This document shows positions 1-8,893 of a DNA stretch of 64,000 nt, one piece after another. The stretch is from Phytoactinopolyspora alkaliphila (GTDB taxonomy: Bacteria; Actinomycetota; Actinomycetes; Jiangellales; Jiangellaceae). A program made the translations under genes and the position numbers. The notes beneath the pieces are model-generated. The model searched no databases. It was not told the DNA's origin and saw only the letters and a list, made by a program, of their open reading frames with translations. Positions within the stretch are counted from its first letter, which is position 1, and each line of letters starts with the position of its first letter. The stretch lies in the NCBI RefSeq assembly GCF_010550695.1, contig NZ_JAAGOB010000009.1, forward strand, positions 1 through 64,000, in the 5' to 3' direction.

Positions 1-121
1 CCGAACTGAACAACCGACCCCGCAAAACCCTGAGCTGGAAAACCCCAGCCGAAGCACTCAACAAGCTACTCTCAGAACCATTCAATCCACCCGGTGTTGC
101 ACTCACCACTTGAATCCGCCC
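1..121 (+). mobile_element. Right end of an IS30-family insertion sequence (left part outside window)
   Basis: The window opens inside an IS30-type transposase gene whose stop codon lies at 111-113. The element appears to end just after it, near 120. The end has no proven inverted-repeat partner because the left end is outside the window, so the boundary is inferred. The adjacent sequence at 123-159 is one arm of a palindrome found complete near the other end of the window. Confidence 0.6.
3..113 (+). CDS. IS30-family transposase, C-terminal fragment (5' end outside window)
   Basis: The frame from base 3 encodes 36 residues ending in TGA at 111-113. It begins LNNRPRKTLSWKTPAEALN, the C-terminal signature of IS30-family DDE transposases (NNRPRKTLxWKTPxEA). 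The segment lies at or after the last catalytic acidic residue, so no active-site residue can be checked here. Codon use is less GC-rich than in the neighbouring genes, consistent with a mobile element. The gene is cut by the window edge, so its integrity is unknown. Confidence 0.75.
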   Translation, partial: ELNNRPRKTLSWKTPAEALNKLLSEPFNPPGVALTT

Positions 122-122
122 A

Positions 123-159
123 TGGTGAAGCACGAGAAAACATGGTTTACATGATCATT
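123..159. repeat. Half of a 37-bp-arm palindrome abutting the IS30-type end
   Basis: These 37 bases (beginning TGGTGAAGCACGAGAAAACA) are identical to the right arm of the palindrome at 61790-61875. Here the opposite arm is missing and IS30-type sequence takes its place, so the insertion seems to have split a copy of the palindrome near its centre. Confidence 0.85.
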
Positions 160-162
160 TAG

Positions 163-196
163 GGGACGGCCGGCGACATCAGTCACCGGCCGTCCC
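163..196 (-). terminator. Hairpin terminator downstream of the MMPL gene
   Basis: Perfect 11-bp arms (GGGACGGCCGG at 163-173 and CCGGCCGTCCC at 186-196) enclose a 12-nt loop, 22 bases beyond the stop codon of the minus-strand MMPL gene. There is no clear T tract, as is common for actinobacterial terminators. Confidence 0.6.
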
Positions 197-218
197 GTGT
201 CGAGCGTGGGAGATCTTC

Positions 219-2438
219 TCAGCTGCCGACGGCCACAGGCTCGCGGTCCTCGGGCTTCTTGTCCAGCGCCGTGCGGAGCTTCTCGCCCTCGACGTCGACG
301 TTGGGCAGGATCCGGTCCAGCCAGCGCGGCAGCCACCAGGCCCGGTGGCCGAGCAGCGTCAGGATCGCGGGCACGATGGTCATCCGGACGACGAACGCGT
401 CGAACGCCACCGCGACGGCGAGCGCGAGCCCAACCTGCATGATGAAGTCCTCGCCACCGAGCACGAAGGCGCCGAAGACGCTGATCATGATGATCGCCGC
501 CGCGGTGACCACCCGGCTACCGTGCTGGAAACCGGTGACCACGGCAGCCGTGGGCGAAGCGCCGTGCACATACTCTTCCCGCATCCGGGTGACCAGGAAG
601 ACCTCGTAGTCCATCGCCAAGCCGAACACCACGCCGATCAGGAAGATCGGCAGCATGCTGATGATCGGCCCCGTCTGGTCGATTCCCAGCAGGCTGGCGA
701 ACCAGCCCCATTGGAAGATCGCTACGATCAGCCCGAAGGTCGCACCCATGGTGACCAGGAAGCCGAGCGCCGCCTTGAGCGGGACCAGGATCGATCGGAA
801 CACCAGCAGCAGGAGGATGAAGGACAGTCCGACCACGACTCCGAGGTACGGGGCCATCGCCTCGGACATCTTCTCGGAGAAGTCGATCACGATGGCCGTG
901 TTGCCGGTCACCACCATGGTCGCCCCGGTACCGGCCTCCAGCCCGCCGCTGGCATCACGGATGGCGTCGACAAGCTCTTCGGTCTCCGCGCTTGACGGTC
1001 CGCTCTGCGGGATCACGCTGATGATGGCAGTGTCGCCGGCGGCGTTGGGCATGGGCGGCGACACCATGACGACGTCGTCGAGTGCCTCGATCTCCGCGAC
1101 CGCTCCGTCGAACGCGCCTTGCGGGTTCTCTGTGCCGGCGGCGTCGACGACGACCATCAGCTGGCTGTTGAACCCTTCGCCGAAGCCTTCGGAGACGAGG
1201 TCGTACGCCTTGCGCTGAGTGGTGTCCTCCGACATCGACTCCTCACCCGGCAGGCCGAGTCGCAAGTCCAGCACGGGCGCGGCCAGCCCCAGCATCCCGA
1301 CCACAGCGACAAGCACCACGGTCTTGGGCCGGCGGGTGACCAAGCCGACCCAGCGCTTGCCGAGGCTCGGCTTGCCATCGGCGTCGTCGGCCTCGGGGTC
1401 GCGGGCCTTCAGCCCGGGGATCCGGCCGCCGATGACCCGGTGCTTGGCGAAGCCCAGCAAGGCCGGCAGGAACGTCAGGGCGATCAGCACAGCGATACCC
1501 ACCGCGAACGCCGCGGCGAGGCCCATCTCGGTGAGCATTGGAATTCCGACGATGCCGAGGCCGGACAGGGCGATCATGACCGTCAGACCGGCGAACACCA
1601 CCGCCGAGCCCGCGGTGCCGAGTGCCCGGCCCGCCGCCTCGCTTCCTTCGCGGCCGATAGCCAGCTCGTGCCGATAGCGAGAGACGATGAACAGGGCGTA
1701 GTCGATGGCCACGGCCAGCCCCAGCATCATCGCCAGCACGGAGGTGTCGCTGCCGATGTCGAGGAAGCCGGTGGCCGCGGTGATGGCCGAGATGGCGATG
1801 CCGACCCCGACGATCGCATTGAGCAGCGGCAGCCCGGCGGCCACGAGTGAGCCGAATGTGATGATCAGCACCACGGCCGCCACTCCGAGGCCGATCAGCT
1901 CACTGCCGGCCTCGGCATCCCACTCCTCGACCGCCTCGCCGCTCAGTTCGACGGTCAGCCCGGCGTCCCGGCCCTCTTGCGCGGCGTCGAACAACGCGTC
2001 CTTGGCCTCTTCGCTCAAGTCGCCCCACTGCACCGAGTAGTCGACATCGGCGAAGGCGATGCGGTTGTCAGGCTCGGACACGGTGCCCGTCTCGAACGGG
2101 TCGGTGACCGTGGCCACCTGCGGGGCGCCGCTGAGCGTCGAGATCGCTTCGTCGACGACGGCCCGGTTCTCCGGGTCGGCGAGGGATTCCCCCTCCGGCG
2201 CGGCGAACACCATCCGCGCCGCGGTGTTGTCAGCGCTCGGCGCTTCCGGGAACCGCTCCGCCAGCAGATCGAACGCCTGCTGGGACTCGGTACCCGGTAT
2301 CTCGAAGGAATCGGACGGGTCGTCGGCGAGGGTCGACGCCCCCACGCCGGCCAGCACGAACATGGCGAGCCAGATCAGGGCGACGAATCCACGTCGCCGG
2401 TATGAGAACCGGCCTAGCCGATACAGGAAGGTTGCCAC
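219..2438 (-). CDS. MMPL/RND-family membrane transporter
   Basis: A 739-residue inner-membrane protein of the MMPL type, which uses proton flow to export lipids or drugs. It has the duplicated RND layout: a first membrane segment at about 17-37, a large extracytoplasmic loop to about 180, membrane segments to about 335, then the same pattern again. Each half carries the Asp-Tyr pair used for proton relay in MmpL proteins, D246-Y247 (AIDYALF) and D610-Y611 (AMDYEVF). The length fits the short actinobacterial MMPL class. A TetR gene lies 150 bp upstream on the same strand and probably controls it. The substrate cannot be inferred. Confidence 0.88.
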   Translation of the reverse strand: MATFLYRLGRFSYRRRGFVALIWLAMFVLAGVGASTLADDPSDSFEIPGTESQQAFDLLAERFPEAPSADNTAARMVFAAPEGESLADPENRAVVDEAISTLSGAPQVATVTDPFETGTVSEPDNRIAFADVDYSVQWGDLSEEAKDALFDAAQEGRDAGLTVELSGEAVEEWDAEAGSELIGLGVAAVVLIITFGSLVAAGLPLLNAIVGVGIAISAITAATGFLDIGSDTSVLAMMLGLAVAIDYALFIVSRYRHELAIGREGSEAAGRALGTAGSAVVFAGLTVMIALSGLGIVGIPMLTEMGLAAAFAVGIAVLIALTFLPALLGFAKHRVIGGRIPGLKARDPEADDADGKPSLGKRWVGLVTRRPKTVVLVAVVGMLGLAAPVLDLRLGLPGEESMSEDTTQRKAYDLVSEGFGEGFNSQLMVVVDAAGTENPQGAFDGAVAEIEALDDVVMVSPPMPNAAGDTAIISVIPQSGPSSAETEELVDAIRDASGGLEAGTGATMVVTGNTAIVIDFSEKMSEAMAPYLGVVVGLSFILLLLVFRSILVPLKAALGFLVTMGATFGLIVAIFQWGWFASLLGIDQTGPIISMLPIFLIGVVFGLAMDYEVFLVTRMREEYVHGASPTAAVVTGFQHGSRVVTAAAIIMISVFGAFVLGGEDFIMQVGLALAVAVAFDAFVVRMTIVPAILTLLGHRAWWLPRWLDRILPNVDVEGEKLRTALDKKPEDREPVAVGS

Positions 2439-2588
2439 AGGGATACTCCACTCAAGTCCATAAAGTCAGTCATAGAAGACCACGGTGTAGCTGTGATCTG
2501 CCTGAGAGCAGACGTGGTGCGGGTAACGGCGTCATCTGGCTGGACGGCTTGGAGCGGCGATCATGACGCGCCGGTCCGCCGCAGCGGG

Positions 2589-3200
2589 TCAATGTGCTGG
2601 GTGCTCGGGCTGTGGCAGACCGGCTCGCATCAGTGCGAAGGCCTGCCGGATGTGATCGGCCAGCTGCCCGGCCGACGGGTTGGCGATCCAGGCTTCCTTG
2701 GCCGCGGCGATGCACACGGCCACCGCGCTGGCCTGCAGTCGCGGGTACAAGTCCTGTGCGTCAGTCCTCGTGCGTTCCGCGATGATCTCCGCGAGACGTT
2801 CGCCCAGGGCCTTCATCGCGCCGAGTTCCTGCATGAGCAGGGCCGCGTTCTCGTGGATGAACGTCGTCTGGGCGACGAACTCGTCGTTCATGTGTCCGTC
2901 GTCGTCAGCCATTCCCACGGTGATGTGCAGAAGCGAGTCCCAGATCGGTTCATCCGCTGGTCTCGCACGCAGCGCCTCGACCATCTCCTGCCCCCGGTCG
3001 GTGAGGACGCTGACGATGGCCTCCTCCTTGCTTGAGAAGTAATTGTGAAACGTACGAGGCGAGACGTCGGCCAGCGCGCCGATCGATTCCGCCGTGACGT
3101 GAGCGACGCCGTGCTCCATTGCCAGCTTGATGGCCGCCTCACCCAGTGCCCTGCGGGTGGCCGCCTTCTTGCGCTCACGCAAGCCCTGCTCAGTGCTCAC
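2589..3200 (-). CDS. TetR/AcrR-family transcriptional regulator
   Basis: A repressor-type protein of about 203 residues. The N-terminal helix-turn-helix (ALADVSPRTFHNYFSSKEEA) is classic for TetR; the C-terminal ligand domain is not specific enough to predict an effector. I chose GTG at 3198-3200 (VSTEQGLRERKKAA). A longer frame to 3239 adds 13 residues unlike the family. No ribosome binding site precedes this GTG, but a TANNNT hexamer lies 8 bases upstream, so the mRNA may be leaderless. It is followed on the same strand by the MMPL exporter, the usual repressor-pump pairing. Confidence 0.85.
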   Translation of the reverse strand: MSTEQGLRERKKAATRRALGEAAIKLAMEHGVAHVTAESIGALADVSPRTFHNYFSSKEEAIVSVLTDRGQEMVEALRARPADEPIWDSLLHITVGMADDDGHMNDEFVAQTTFIHENAALLMQELGAMKALGERLAEIIAERTRTDAQDLYPRLQASAVAVCIAAAKEAWIANPSAGQLADHIRQAFALMRAGLPQPEHPAH

Positions 3201-3208
3201 GAGATGAG

Positions 3209-3214
3209 ACGGTA
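3209..3214 (-). promoter_or_regulatory. Candidate -10 box of a leaderless tetR promoter
   Basis: TACCGT on the minus strand matches TANNNT and ends 8 bases before the proposed GTG start. That spacing would put the transcription start on the start codon. No convincing -35 is seen. Confidence 0.35.
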
Positions 3215-3287
3215 CAGGACGTGACAGCCACTCGCACAATGCACATTCAGCAAACTTTCAGGTTGAGCATGTTGCTAGTGACTGGCA

Positions 3288-4148
3288 TCACATTGCGGCT
3301 GCCAGACGCTCCGCCGCACCGGGGTCATGGGACGGGAGGATCACCAGGTCCCGCAAGGCCGCACGCAGCTTGTTGACCTGCTGCATCGTGACGCGGGTCT
3401 GCTTCCTGTCGCACATGCCGGAGGGCTGGCCAGACGCCAGCAAAGCCTCGTCGTAGGTGAGATCGCCGACGAGCAGAAGCGATGCCTTGCCCGGGCGCCG
3501 GACAAGCATCGACAGGGATCCCGGCGTGTGTCCCAGCGTGGGCAACAGCAGGACGCTGCGATCGCCGAACAGGTCGTAACCGTGCGAGAAGGGCTCCAGC
3601 CGCGGCTCGGCGAGTGGCTCGTAGCCGATCCGGTTCCACCTCAGACCCGGCAGGTCGATGTGTTTCCGGTACAGCCCGCGAGCTTCCGGCCGTCGTCGCT
3701 CCAGACCCGCCCACTCATCGCGGCTCACCACGATGCTGGCATGGGCGAGAAGTGGAAGCCCGCCGATGTGATCGGGATGGAGGTGGGAGATCACCGCCGT
3801 CTCCACGTCACCGAGGCGATAGCCCAGGCGGATGAGCCCGGCGGTGAGAGTCTGGTCCGGCGGGATGTCGAAGCGAGCGATCCGGGAGTTCACCAGCCTG
3901 TCGAGCCGGCCCGGGAAGTACCGCGGATCGGTGACCGACGTACGGTCCTGTCCCGTATCGAACAGGACCACACCGTCACGATGCTCGATCACAAACGCGC
4001 TGACCGGCCGCGGCGCCGTCCATCGCGTCGACGTGAACAGCCAGAGCGGCATCGGTTTGCGGGTGGGTCCCACGTGTTCCGGGCGCATCCGCACCGACCC
4101 GGTGCTGATCACGGCCACCCGGGCGATCGGGTCCGGCGACGAACTCAC
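3288..4148 (-). CDS. Metallo-beta-lactamase-fold hydrolase (lactonase-like)
   Basis: About 286 residues with the zinc-binding motif HLHPDH (in AVISHLHPDHIGG) and later single His/Asp ligands (TLGHTPGS, VGDLTYD). The spacing resembles the N-acyl homoserine lactonase (AttM/AiiA) group of MBL proteins, but substrate specificity cannot be read from sequence. The start is GTG at 4146-4148, preceded by a strong AGGAGG site; the longer upstream frame is low-complexity and was dropped. The gene is divergent from the alpha/beta hydrolase at 4232, with an 83-bp shared promoter region. Confidence 0.8.
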   Translation of the reverse strand: MSSSPDPIARVAVISTGSVRMRPEHVGPTRKPMPLWLFTSTRWTAPRPVSAFVIEHRDGVVLFDTGQDRTSVTDPRYFPGRLDRLVNSRIARFDIPPDQTLTAGLIRLGYRLGDVETAVISHLHPDHIGGLPLLAHASIVVSRDEWAGLERRRPEARGLYRKHIDLPGLRWNRIGYEPLAEPRLEPFSHGYDLFGDRSVLLLPTLGHTPGSLSMLVRRPGKASLLLVGDLTYDEALLASGQPSGMCDRKQTRVTMQQVNKLRAALRDLVILPSHDPGAAERLAAAM

Positions 4149-4231
4149 GGCGGCCTCCTGACCTTGTGATGCGCACTGCAGATGATCGCAGGCGAAGCCT
4201 ATGATCAACAAGGCGGGCAGAAGGGAGGCCG

Positions 4232-5080
4232 GTGGTGATCGAGAGAACCGAGGGGTATTTCCGGACGTCCGACGCGGAGTCGATCTGGTTCGAGACCGCT
4301 GGCAGCGGCCCGCCACTCGTGCTGGCGCACGGACTCGGGGGCAACGCGGTGGTGTGGTTCCAGCAACTCCCGCATTTCGCCTCGAGATTCCAGGTGGTCA
4401 CCTGGGATCAGCGAGGCTTCGGCCGTTCGTCGAACGCGTCCGGACGCTCCGGCCCCGAGACGTCGGTCTCCGACCAGCTGGAACTGCTGGACCATCTGGG
4501 TATCGAGTCCGCCCACCTGGTAGGACAGTCGCTCGGCGGCTGGGTGGTGCTCGGCGCCGCGCTGGCCGCACCGGGCCGCGTCCGCTCACTCGTCTTGTCC
4601 AGCAGCACCGGCGGCATCCCACCGGTACACGGCCCGGACGTCGACACCGGTCCCGTCCGCGCGCCCCACGGTACCCGGCCGCTAGGCGTGCATCCCGCCA
4701 TCGGCGACCGGTTGCCGGCCGCCGACCCTGCCCGGGCCTACCTCTATCAGAGCCTGAGCACTTTCGGCCGCAGACCGCCCGACGCCGAGTTCGCGACGAT
4801 GCTGGCGGACTTGGTCCACGAACCCGCGGCATTCACCGACTTCGAGATACCGACCCTGTTCGTCTGTGGCTCTCGCGACCCGGTCATGACGCCGTCACAC
4901 GTCCGCGACGTCGCCTCCCGGCTGCACAGGGCCACCGTGGTGGAACTCGATCTGAGCCATTCGACGTACTTCGAGGATCCGGTGGCATGGAACACCGTGG
5001 TAGACGACTTCCTCTCGCGATCAGCCAGAAACCGCAAGACGGGGGGTCATCGTGAGCAGCACACTGATTCTCGACCATGA
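4232..5080 (+). CDS. Alpha/beta hydrolase
   Basis: A 282-residue cytoplasmic alpha/beta-hydrolase. The oxyanion-hole motif LAHGLGGNA (about 31-39) and nucleophile elbow GQSLGG (Ser100) are clear; the acid is probably Asp in CGSRDPVM and the base His in LDLSHSTYF. The start is GTG at 4232 (or the next GTG at 4235) after a GGGAGG site. The 3' end overlaps the next gene by 29 nt, so the two are probably translationally coupled and may act in one pathway. The substrate is unknown. Confidence 0.82.
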   Translation: MVIERTEGYFRTSDAESIWFETAGSGPPLVLAHGLGGNAVVWFQQLPHFASRFQVVTWDQRGFGRSSNASGRSGPETSVSDQLELLDHLGIESAHLVGQSLGGWVVLGAALAAPGRVRSLVLSSSTGGIPPVHGPDVDTGPVRAPHGTRPLGVHPAIGDRLPAADPARAYLYQSLSTFGRRPPDAEFATMLADLVHEPAAFTDFEIPTLFVCGSRDPVMTPSHVRDVASRLHRATVVELDLSHSTYFEDPVAWNTVVDDFLSRSARNRKTGGHREQHTDSRP

Positions 5081-5993
5081 TCAGACACGCCGAGCGCTGC
5101 CGCCGGACGCATTGCTGCCCGCGGTCCGAACCGCATTGATCGCCACCAGCCGGAACGAGGCCTCGACGCCTCCGCGTATCGCCGCGATCGCCCCCGCCGG
5201 AATCCTCGGCGCCATGCCCGGATATGTGGCCGGCCTCGGCCTCGCCGGCAAGTTCGTCGCCATCTTCCGCCCCGGCGGACCCACGGGCCCTAGTACTCAT
5301 CACGGAATCGTCGCGCTGTTCGATGAGAACGACGGTCACGTGCTGGCCCTGATGAGCGGCGAGGCCGTCACCGCGGCCCGGACCGCCGCCAGTGCCACCG
5401 TCGCGTTCCAGGAACTCGCACCGTCCACCGTCGGCCGGATCGCCGTCATCGGCGCGGGCGTGCAGGCACACGCTCAGCTTGAACTGCTTCACCACCTCGG
5501 TCTCACGGCCGAGATCGTGGTGGCGTCCCGCTCGCAGGACTCCGCGACACACCTGGCGCAGCGGTACGGGACCGCGACCGCACGCACCATCCAGGAGGCG
5601 GTGTGCAGCGCGGACGTGGTCTTCTGCTGCACGGACGCCGACCATCCCGTCCTGCGGCACCCATGGCTGCGCTCACCTGCGCACATCAGCTCGGTCGGCG
5701 GGTCTAGGGGCCATGAACTCGATCGCTCGACGGTGACGGGAGGGACGCTGTACGTCGAGTGGCCCGGTGCCGTGTCGCACGCTCCACCGGCCGGTGCCCA
5801 TGAACTGCAAGACGTCTCTCCTGACCGCGCAGCCCTCCTCGGCTCCGTGCTGTCGGGGGATCATCCCGGGCGAACCGGCGACGAGCTCACGGTATTCAAG
5901 TCCACGGGTTACGCGGCCCTCGACGTCGCCGCGGCATCCGTGGCGTATCAAAGAGCCACAGAACTCGGTTTCGGCACCCGGATAGACATGTGA
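5052..5993 (+). CDS. Ornithine cyclodeaminase / mu-crystallin family protein
   Basis: A 313-residue protein of the family that includes ornithine cyclodeaminase, alanine dehydrogenase of the AlaDH/Mu-crystallin type, ketimine reductases and SbnB-like opine enzymes. The NAD(P)-binding loop GAGVQA is at 134-139. The substrate-site signature TAARTAAS (107-114) and Lys67 (LAGKFVAIF) match the family. The start is GTG at 5052, inside the end of the hydrolase gene. Members cannot be told apart by sequence alone, so true ornithine cyclodeaminase activity is not assured. Confidence 0.82.
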   Translation: MSSTLILDHDQTRRALPPDALLPAVRTALIATSRNEASTPPRIAAIAPAGILGAMPGYVAGLGLAGKFVAIFRPGGPTGPSTHHGIVALFDENDGHVLALMSGEAVTAARTAASATVAFQELAPSTVGRIAVIGAGVQAHAQLELLHHLGLTAEIVVASRSQDSATHLAQRYGTATARTIQEAVCSADVVFCCTDADHPVLRHPWLRSPAHISSVGGSRGHELDRSTVTGGTLYVEWPGAVSHAPPAGAHELQDVSPDRAALLGSVLSGDHPGRTGDELTVFKSTGYAALDVAAASVAYQRATELGFGTRIDM

Positions 5994-6048
5994 GCAGCGG
6001 CCCGGGCCCCCGCCGACGCTTCCAGGGCCGGGACCGCGCGGCTCGTCA

Positions 6049-6054
6049 TACCCT
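6049..6054 (+). promoter_or_regulatory. Candidate -10 box of a leaderless sppA promoter
   Basis: TACCCT fits TANNNT and ends 6 bases before the sppA ATG. No ribosome binding site is visible between the upstream stop codon and this ATG, so leaderless transcription from this hexamer is the simplest reading. Confidence 0.4.
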
Positions 6055-6060
6055 GGTCGC

Positions 6061-7719
6061 ATGCCTGCCGTTCCCCTCGTGCTCGAACTCGAGCTCAACA
6101 CTCCCCTGATCACCAGTCCGCCGCAGGATCCGCTGTCGGCCGTGCGAGCCCGCAACCGCACCCACCTCAGCGACCTGATCGAAGGTCTTCGCCGGGCCGC
6201 GAAAGACCCGAAGGTCGCTGGGCTGATAGCGCAGTGCGACGGCGGCACGCAGCCGCCGGCCGTGGTCCAGGAGATCCGGGATGCCGTCGCCGGTTTCCGC
6301 CGGTCCGGCAAGCCGGCCGTGGCGTGGGCGCGGAGCTTCGGCGAACTCGGTCCCGGCACCACCGGCTACTACCTCGCCACCGCCTTCGACGAGATCTGGC
6401 TACAGCCGTCCGGGGACGTCGGGCTCACCGGCTACAGCGCGCGAGCAGTCTTTCTGCGCGAAGCGCTTGACCGGGCCGGCCTCCAGCCGGACCTGAGCCA
6501 GCGGCACGAGTACAAGAACGCTGCCGACATGTTTGTACGCTCTCAGTTCAGCGACGCGCACCGCGAGGCGCTCACTAGGATCGTGGAGTCCACCGGCGAG
6601 CAGGTCTTCGATGCCGTCGCCGCGGCCCGCGGCCTGTCGACGGACCGGCTGCGAAACATCGTCGACGGTGGACCGCTGAGCGCCACGGACGCCCGCGACG
6701 CCGGCCTGGTGGATCACGTCGGTTACCGCGATGAGGTGTACACCGCGATGGCACGGCGTCTCGGCGGCCGGATGCGCCTGCGCTACGTCGGCAGGTACAA
6801 CCACGCTGCGGGCAAGGCCCAGATTCTCCGGCTGCCCGTGCACCGCAGCCGCGGAAACGTCGCCGTGATCTACGGCAAAGGCCCCATCGCCGTGGGTCGC
6901 AGCTCGGCGAGCCCCTTCAGCGAGGGCTCGATCGGGGCAGACACGCTCAGCGCGAACCTGCGGGCGGCCGCAGCCGACAAGAACGTCAAGGCGATCGTCT
7001 TCCGGGTGGACAGCCCCGGCGGGTCCTACGTCGCCTCCGACACCATCCGCCGCGAGATCCTCCTCGCCCGCCGGACGAAGCCGGTGATCGCCTCGATGGG
7101 CTCCGTCGCGGGCTCCGGCGGCTATTTCGTCACCATGTGCGCGGACGTCGTGGTGGCATCGCCGGCGACCATCACCGGCTCGATCGGCGTCGTCGGCGGC
7201 AAGGTCGTCCCGAAGCGACTGCTGGAGCGCCTCGGCATCCGGGTGGGCAGCGTGAGCACCGGCGCACAGGCAGGTATGTTCGCCGCCGACGAGCCGTTCA
7301 CTCAGGAGCAGTGGGAGATCCTCAACGGGTGGATGGACCGGGTATACGACGACTTCACCGCCAAGGTCGCCGAGGACCGCGGACTGAGCCGCGAGGCGGT
7401 CGACGACGTCGCCAGAGGCCGGATCTGGACCGGGGCCGACGCGCGGGACCGTGGTCTGGTCGATGAACTCGGCGGGCTGAGCACCGCTATCCGGATAGCG
7501 CGCGACCGCGGTCGGCTGCCGGACCGGGACGACCTGTCCGACGTGCAGGGGTATCCCAAGGTGCCGTTCCTGGAACGTCTGCGACCGGCCGAATCGAGCC
7601 AGTCACCGGCCGCGGCGTCGAGCTCCCTGAACCCGTGGGGCACACTCGCGCATCTCGCCACGGCACTCGGATTACCCGCTGCCGGTCCGCTGAGCATGCC
7701 GTTCGTGCCATCCGTGTGA
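6061..7719 (+). CDS. sppA: Signal peptide peptidase SppA (long, two-domain type)
   Basis: A 552-residue serine protease of family S49 that degrades cleaved signal peptides. It has the duplicated architecture of the 67-kDa E. coli type. The N-terminal domain supplies general-base Lys152 (HEYKNAADMF) and the C-terminal domain nucleophile Ser352 (GSVAGSGGYF), so the catalytic pair is intact. The family usually has an N-terminal membrane anchor. None is seen here, so the protein may be cytoplasmic or peripherally attached. It stands alone after the OCD gene and ends before two hairpins shared with the convergent S66 gene. Confidence 0.88.
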   Translation: MPAVPLVLELELNTPLITSPPQDPLSAVRARNRTHLSDLIEGLRRAAKDPKVAGLIAQCDGGTQPPAVVQEIRDAVAGFRRSGKPAVAWARSFGELGPGTTGYYLATAFDEIWLQPSGDVGLTGYSARAVFLREALDRAGLQPDLSQRHEYKNAADMFVRSQFSDAHREALTRIVESTGEQVFDAVAAARGLSTDRLRNIVDGGPLSATDARDAGLVDHVGYRDEVYTAMARRLGGRMRLRYVGRYNHAAGKAQILRLPVHRSRGNVAVIYGKGPIAVGRSSASPFSEGSIGADTLSANLRAAAADKNVKAIVFRVDSPGGSYVASDTIRREILLARRTKPVIASMGSVAGSGGYFVTMCADVVVASPATITGSIGVVGGKVVPKRLLERLGIRVGSVSTGAQAGMFAADEPFTQEQWEILNGWMDRVYDDFTAKVAEDRGLSREAVDDVARGRIWTGADARDRGLVDELGGLSTAIRIARDRGRLPDRDDLSDVQGYPKVPFLERLRPAESSQSPAAASSSLNPWGTLAHLATALGLPAAGPLSMPFVPSV

Positions 7720-7812
7720 CCCGCCAGTGAGTGAACGACATCGCATCTAAGGACTTTCGGCCCTATGGGCGGCAACTGTTTGTCCGATAAAACACTCTTG
7801 GACGACCACTAG

Positions 7813-7834
7813 GCCACCCGGCACCTCGGGTGGC
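7813..7834 (+). terminator. Hairpin downstream of sppA
   Basis: GCCACCCG at 7813-7820 pairs with CGGGTGGC at 7827-7834 around a 6-nt loop, about 95 bases after the sppA stop. It may act together with the stronger hairpin that follows. Confidence 0.4.
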
Positions 7835-7846
7835 GGACATGGAAGC

Positions 7847-7877
7847 GGGACCGGCCCCAGGGGGATGGGCCGGTCCC
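7847..7877. terminator. Bidirectional terminator between convergent sppA and the S66 gene
   Basis: Perfect 11-bp arms GGGACCGGCCC (7847-7857) and GGGCCGGTCCC (7867-7877) with a 9-nt loop, followed by GTTTCTC on the plus strand. The position between two converging genes suits termination in both directions. Confidence 0.65.
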
Positions 7878-7948
7878 GTTTCTCACCAGCCTAGGCGCAA
7901 TAGGGTCGTCTCACCACCTGGCTGTTCCCGGCAACGTGGCCGGACCCG

Positions 7949-8893
7949 TCAGATCAGCGCTGGTTCGTCCAGAGTGAGCGTGGCGGCCTCAACGTCGATG
8001 GTGGCGGTGACGCCGAGGGGAATGGTCAGTGTGCTGGGACCGTGCCCGAACTCCATGCCGCTGACGATGGGAACGTCGAAGGCGGCGAATCGGTCGACGA
8101 CGACGTGGTCCAGGGGATCGGAGTCGGTCCACGTGCCGAGCACCACGCCCGCTACGCCGTCCAGCCACCCGGTCCGCAGCATATGGGTCAGGTAGCGGTC
8201 GAACCGGTACGCGTCCTCACCGATCTCCTCCAGCACGAGGATCCCGCCGGTGACGTGGGGCCGCCCGGTGGGCGTGGCCAGTTCCGCCGCGAGAAGGCTC
8301 ACGCAACCGCCGACCGTCACACCGGTGACCTTCCCGCCCGAGCCCGCGGAGTGTGCGCCCGCGATGGTCCGAGCGCCCGGCGAGGAGATGGTGGTCACCG
8401 ACTCCGGCTCGAAGAGCGTACGCCGCAGATGCTCCGCGGTCCCCGCGTCCTCGATGAAGGCGTCGACCGCCACCATCGGCGCGTGCAGCGTGGCCACGCC
8501 GAGACAGTTCGCGAACGCCTCGTGCAGCGCGGTGATGTCACTGTAACCGGCGAAGACCTTCGGCTCGGCCTGCGCCATCGCCGACCAGTCGACCAGATCC
8601 AGCATCCGCTGGGCGCCGTAGCCGCCACGGGCGCACAACACCGCGGAGACCGACGGGTCGCACCACGCCTCCTGCAGGTCTGCGGCGCGCGACTGGTCGT
8701 CGCCCGCGAGATAGTCGAACTGCTCGTCGCGGCCGGTGACATGTGGCGCCAGGACCACCTCCAGTCCCCATCCGCGGAGGATCTCGCAGCCGGCGTCGAG
8801 CCGGTCCTTGGGGACCGGCCCACTCGGCGCCACCACAGCGACACGGTCGCCGGGGCTAAGTCGGCGTGGCCTAGTCAGCGGTTGCAAGTTCAT
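7949..8893 (-). CDS. S66 family LD-carboxypeptidase (LdcA/MccF-like)
   Basis: A 314-residue cytoplasmic serine peptidase. LdcA members remove the terminal D-Ala from murein tetrapeptides during cell-wall recycling; MccF members cleave microcin-like amide bonds. The nucleophile Ser118 lies in FAGYSDITAL. The Glu is likely in LEEIGEDAYRFD and the His in EFGHGPSTL, matching the Ser-Glu-His triad. I start at the internal Met (MNLQPLTRPRRL), which follows an AGGA-like site. It is the last gene of a minus-strand run of four peptidases (M55, M20, S9, S66), which favours a peptide or muropeptide role. Confidence 0.83.
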   Translation of the reverse strand: MNLQPLTRPRRLSPGDRVAVVAPSGPVPKDRLDAGCEILRGWGLEVVLAPHVTGRDEQFDYLAGDDQSRAADLQEAWCDPSVSAVLCARGGYGAQRMLDLVDWSAMAQAEPKVFAGYSDITALHEAFANCLGVATLHAPMVAVDAFIEDAGTAEHLRRTLFEPESVTTISSPGARTIAGAHSAGSGGKVTGVTVGGCVSLLAAELATPTGRPHVTGGILVLEEIGEDAYRFDRYLTHMLRTGWLDGVAGVVLGTWTDSDPLDHVVVDRFAAFDVPIVSGMEFGHGPSTLTIPLGVTATIDVEAATLTLDEPALI

